Of a stretch of DNA of 6,894 nucleotides, positions 5,525-6,894 are shown in pieces (within the stretch, counting starts at the first letter, position 1; the number at the start of each line of letters is the position of its first letter). The translations under genes were made by a program, and so were the position numbers. The notes under the pieces were generated by a model. The model had not been told where the DNA came from. It worked only from the letters and a program-made list of their open reading frames with translations, and did no database searches. Source of the stretch: Gemmataceae bacterium (GTDB lineage Bacteria > Planctomycetota > Planctomycetia > Gemmatales > Gemmataceae); the NCBI GenBank assembly GCA_025056835.1, contig JANWVS010000112.1, forward strand, positions 1 to 6,894, written 5' to 3'.

Positions 5525-6894
5525 ATGACGTCTCAGGTCGCAGGGCTGGGCCGCTCCTTACGCCGCGCGTGGGGCGGCTGGCTCGGCTGGTCGTTGGCAT
5601 GGCTGTTGTTGACGGGGCTGACGCTCGGCTGCGGCGGCGAACCAGGCGGCAACGACACCGAGCCGGTGGCCCTCGCCGGCGATAAACCGGCCAAGAAACG
5701 TTTCCCCGCTCCCAGCCTCGACGGCGGCACCGATTGGATCAACGTCGCCGCCCCCCTGTCGTTGGAAGACCTCCGCGGCCGCATCGTCCTGCTCGACTTC
5801 TGGACCCTCTGCTGCATCAACTGCATCCACACCTTGCCCGACCTCGCCAAGTTGGAAGCCAAGTACCCCGGCATCCTCGTGGTGCTGGGGATCCACACCC
5901 CGAAGTTCGACAACGAAAAGCTGACCACGAGCATCCAAAAAGCCGTGCTCCGCTATGAGATCAAGCATCCGGTCGTCAACGATGCCAACATGCGCATCTG
6001 GCGGCGCTACGGCGTGCGCTCCTGGCCGACCTTGGTGCTGATCGATCCGGAAGGCAATTATTACGGTCAGATTTCGGGCGAGGGGGCCTACGACGTGCTC
6101 GACCAGCATATCGAGAAACTCGCCAAGGAATATCGGGCCAAGAAGCTGCTCAAGGAAGAGCCGATCAACTTCGCCCTCATCAAGGAAAAAGAAGTCACGC
6201 CGTTGTACTTCCCGGGCAAGGTCCTGGCCGACGCCGCCTCCGACCGTTTGTTCATTGCCGACAGCACCAACCATCGCATCGTCATCACCACGCTGCAAGG
6301 CAAGAAAGTGGCCATCGCCGGCGACGGCATCGAAGGCAACAAGGACGGACCGTTTGCCGAAGCCCGTTTCGCCGACCCGCAAGGGATGACGCTCGACGGC
6401 GACACGCTGTATGTCGCCGACCGGAAGAACCACCAGTTGCGGGCCTTGAACCTCAAGACCCAGACGGTCGCCACCGTGGCTGGCACCGGCGAGCAAGACC
6501 GCGAAAGCCGGTTCAACGGCGGCCCGGCGCTCAAAGTCGGGCTGAACAGTCCGTGGGACCTGCTCCTGCACGGCGGTAAAATCTACATCGCCATGGCCGG
6601 CCATCATCAAATCTGGACCTACGACCCGGTCCGCCAACGCGTCGATCCCTTTGCCGGCAACGGCCGGGAAGACCTCGAAGACGGACCGCTGCCGCAATCG
6701 TCGTTCGCCCAACCCAGCGGGCTGGCCAGCGACGGCAAATACCTGTTTGTCGCCGATAGCGAGATTTCGGCCATCCGGGCCGTGCCGCTGGACGGCAAGG
6801 GAGAAGTCAAGACCATCGTCGGCGAGGGCCTCTTCGAGTTCGGCGATGTTGATGGCAAGGGGCGGAAAGTGCGACTCCAGCACGCCTTGGGCGT
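5525..6894 (+). CDS. Thioredoxin-like/NHL-repeat protein, NHLRC2-like, probable lipoprotein (3' end beyond window)
   Basis: The first 456 codons are visible. Residues 16-36 are a hydrophobic leader ending LTLGCGGE. Cys36 is a possible lipid-modified cysteine, though Thr rather than Leu at -3 makes the lipobox imperfect. After a polar linker, a thioredoxin-like domain spans about 60-205. Its parts are LRGRIVLLDFWT, the redox motif CINC (Cys97, Cys100) within CCINCIHTLPDL, and cis-Pro168 in WPTL. The NHL propeller starts at FPGKVLAD (229). Repeats begin near 229, 283, 341 and 395, with markers such as LFIADSTNHRI, LYVADRKNHQLR and VAGTGE; remaining blades are cut off. This order and the motifs CCINC, LRYEIKHPVVNDA (142-154) and FPGKV closely match what I recall of animal NHLRC2. 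The redox centre suggests thiol-disulfide exchange outside the cytoplasm, with the propeller as binding platform; partner unknown. It lies 104 bases after the cytochrome-WD40 gene with its own promoter-like box. Confidence 0.88.
   Translation, partial: MTSQVAGLGRSLRRAWGGWLGWSLAWLLLTGLTLGCGGEPGGNDTEPVALAGDKPAKKRFPAPSLDGGTDWINVAAPLSLEDLRGRIVLLDFWTLCCINCIHTLPDLAKLEAKYPGILVVLGIHTPKFDNEKLTTSIQKAVLRYEIKHPVVNDANMRIWRRYGVRSWPTLVLIDPEGNYYGQISGEGAYDVLDQHIEKLAKEYRAKKLLKEEPINFALIKEKEVTPLYFPGKVLADAASDRLFIADSTNHRIVITTLQGKKVAIAGDGIEGNKDGPFAEARFADPQGMTLDGDTLYVADRKNHQLRALNLKTQTVATVAGTGEQDRESRFNGGPALKVGLNSPWDLLLHGGKIYIAMAGHHQIWTYDPVRQRVDPFAGNGREDLEDGPLPQSSFAQPSGLASDGKYLFVADSEISAIRAVPLDGKGEVKTIVGEGLFEFGDVDGKGRKVRLQHALG

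Noticed and set aside
5558..6883. Minus-strand open frame of 441 codons opposite the thioredoxin-NHL gene
   Set aside because: The plus strand has a ribosome site, leader, CINC motif and NHL repeats; the antisense product shows no family features.

Overview
The window is GC-rich bacterial DNA with six protein-coding genes, one of them on the minus strand. Gene content points to a planctomycete, probably of the Pirellula/Blastopirellula type. The main indicators are a one-heme c-type cytochrome domain fused to a WD40 propeller, a secreted sialate-O-acetylesterase-like SGNH hydrolase, a Tat-type DUF362 protein and a lipoprotein-like thioredoxin/NHL protein. This assignment is inferred from gene families; no rRNA or other phylogenetic marker is present.

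Layout. Bases 1-578 (minus) hold the N-terminal part of an exported sialate O-acetylesterase, which runs off the left edge. A divergent intergenic region (579-731) separates it from pyrD (732-1640, plus), the class 1B dihydroorotate dehydrogenase of pyrimidine synthesis. A 104-base gap with a hairpin and a promoter-like box leads to a DUF362 protein with a twin-arginine leader (1745-3193). It is followed after 44 bases by a CoxG/SRPBCC-family small protein (3238-3684), probably in the same operon. A strong interrupted hairpin (3705-3736) separates this pair from an exported cytochrome c-WD40 fusion (3795-5420). Finally, a thioredoxin-NHL protein resembling animal NHLRC2 begins at 5525 and runs off the right edge.

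How the genes relate. pyrD is housekeeping and has no visible functional link to its neighbours. Three of the other products (esterase, cytochrome-WD40, thioredoxin-NHL) have export signals, and the DUF362 protein has a Tat-like leader, so much of the window concerns the cell envelope or periplasm. No substrate or shared pathway can be read from the sequence. The DUF362/CoxG pair is the only clear operon.

Regulatory signals. Several gene starts are preceded by a box resembling CTACAAT, sometimes flanked by short inverted repeats, and without a recognisable TTGACA box. Several stop codons are followed closely by GC-rich stem-loops that lack a T-tract. I see no mobile element, CRISPR array, tRNA or rRNA. 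No intergenic stretch exceeds about 155 bases. I found no convincing previously undescribed multi-gene system; the best candidates for follow-up are the NHLRC2-like lipoprotein, the DUF362-CoxG pair and the stop-codon hairpins.
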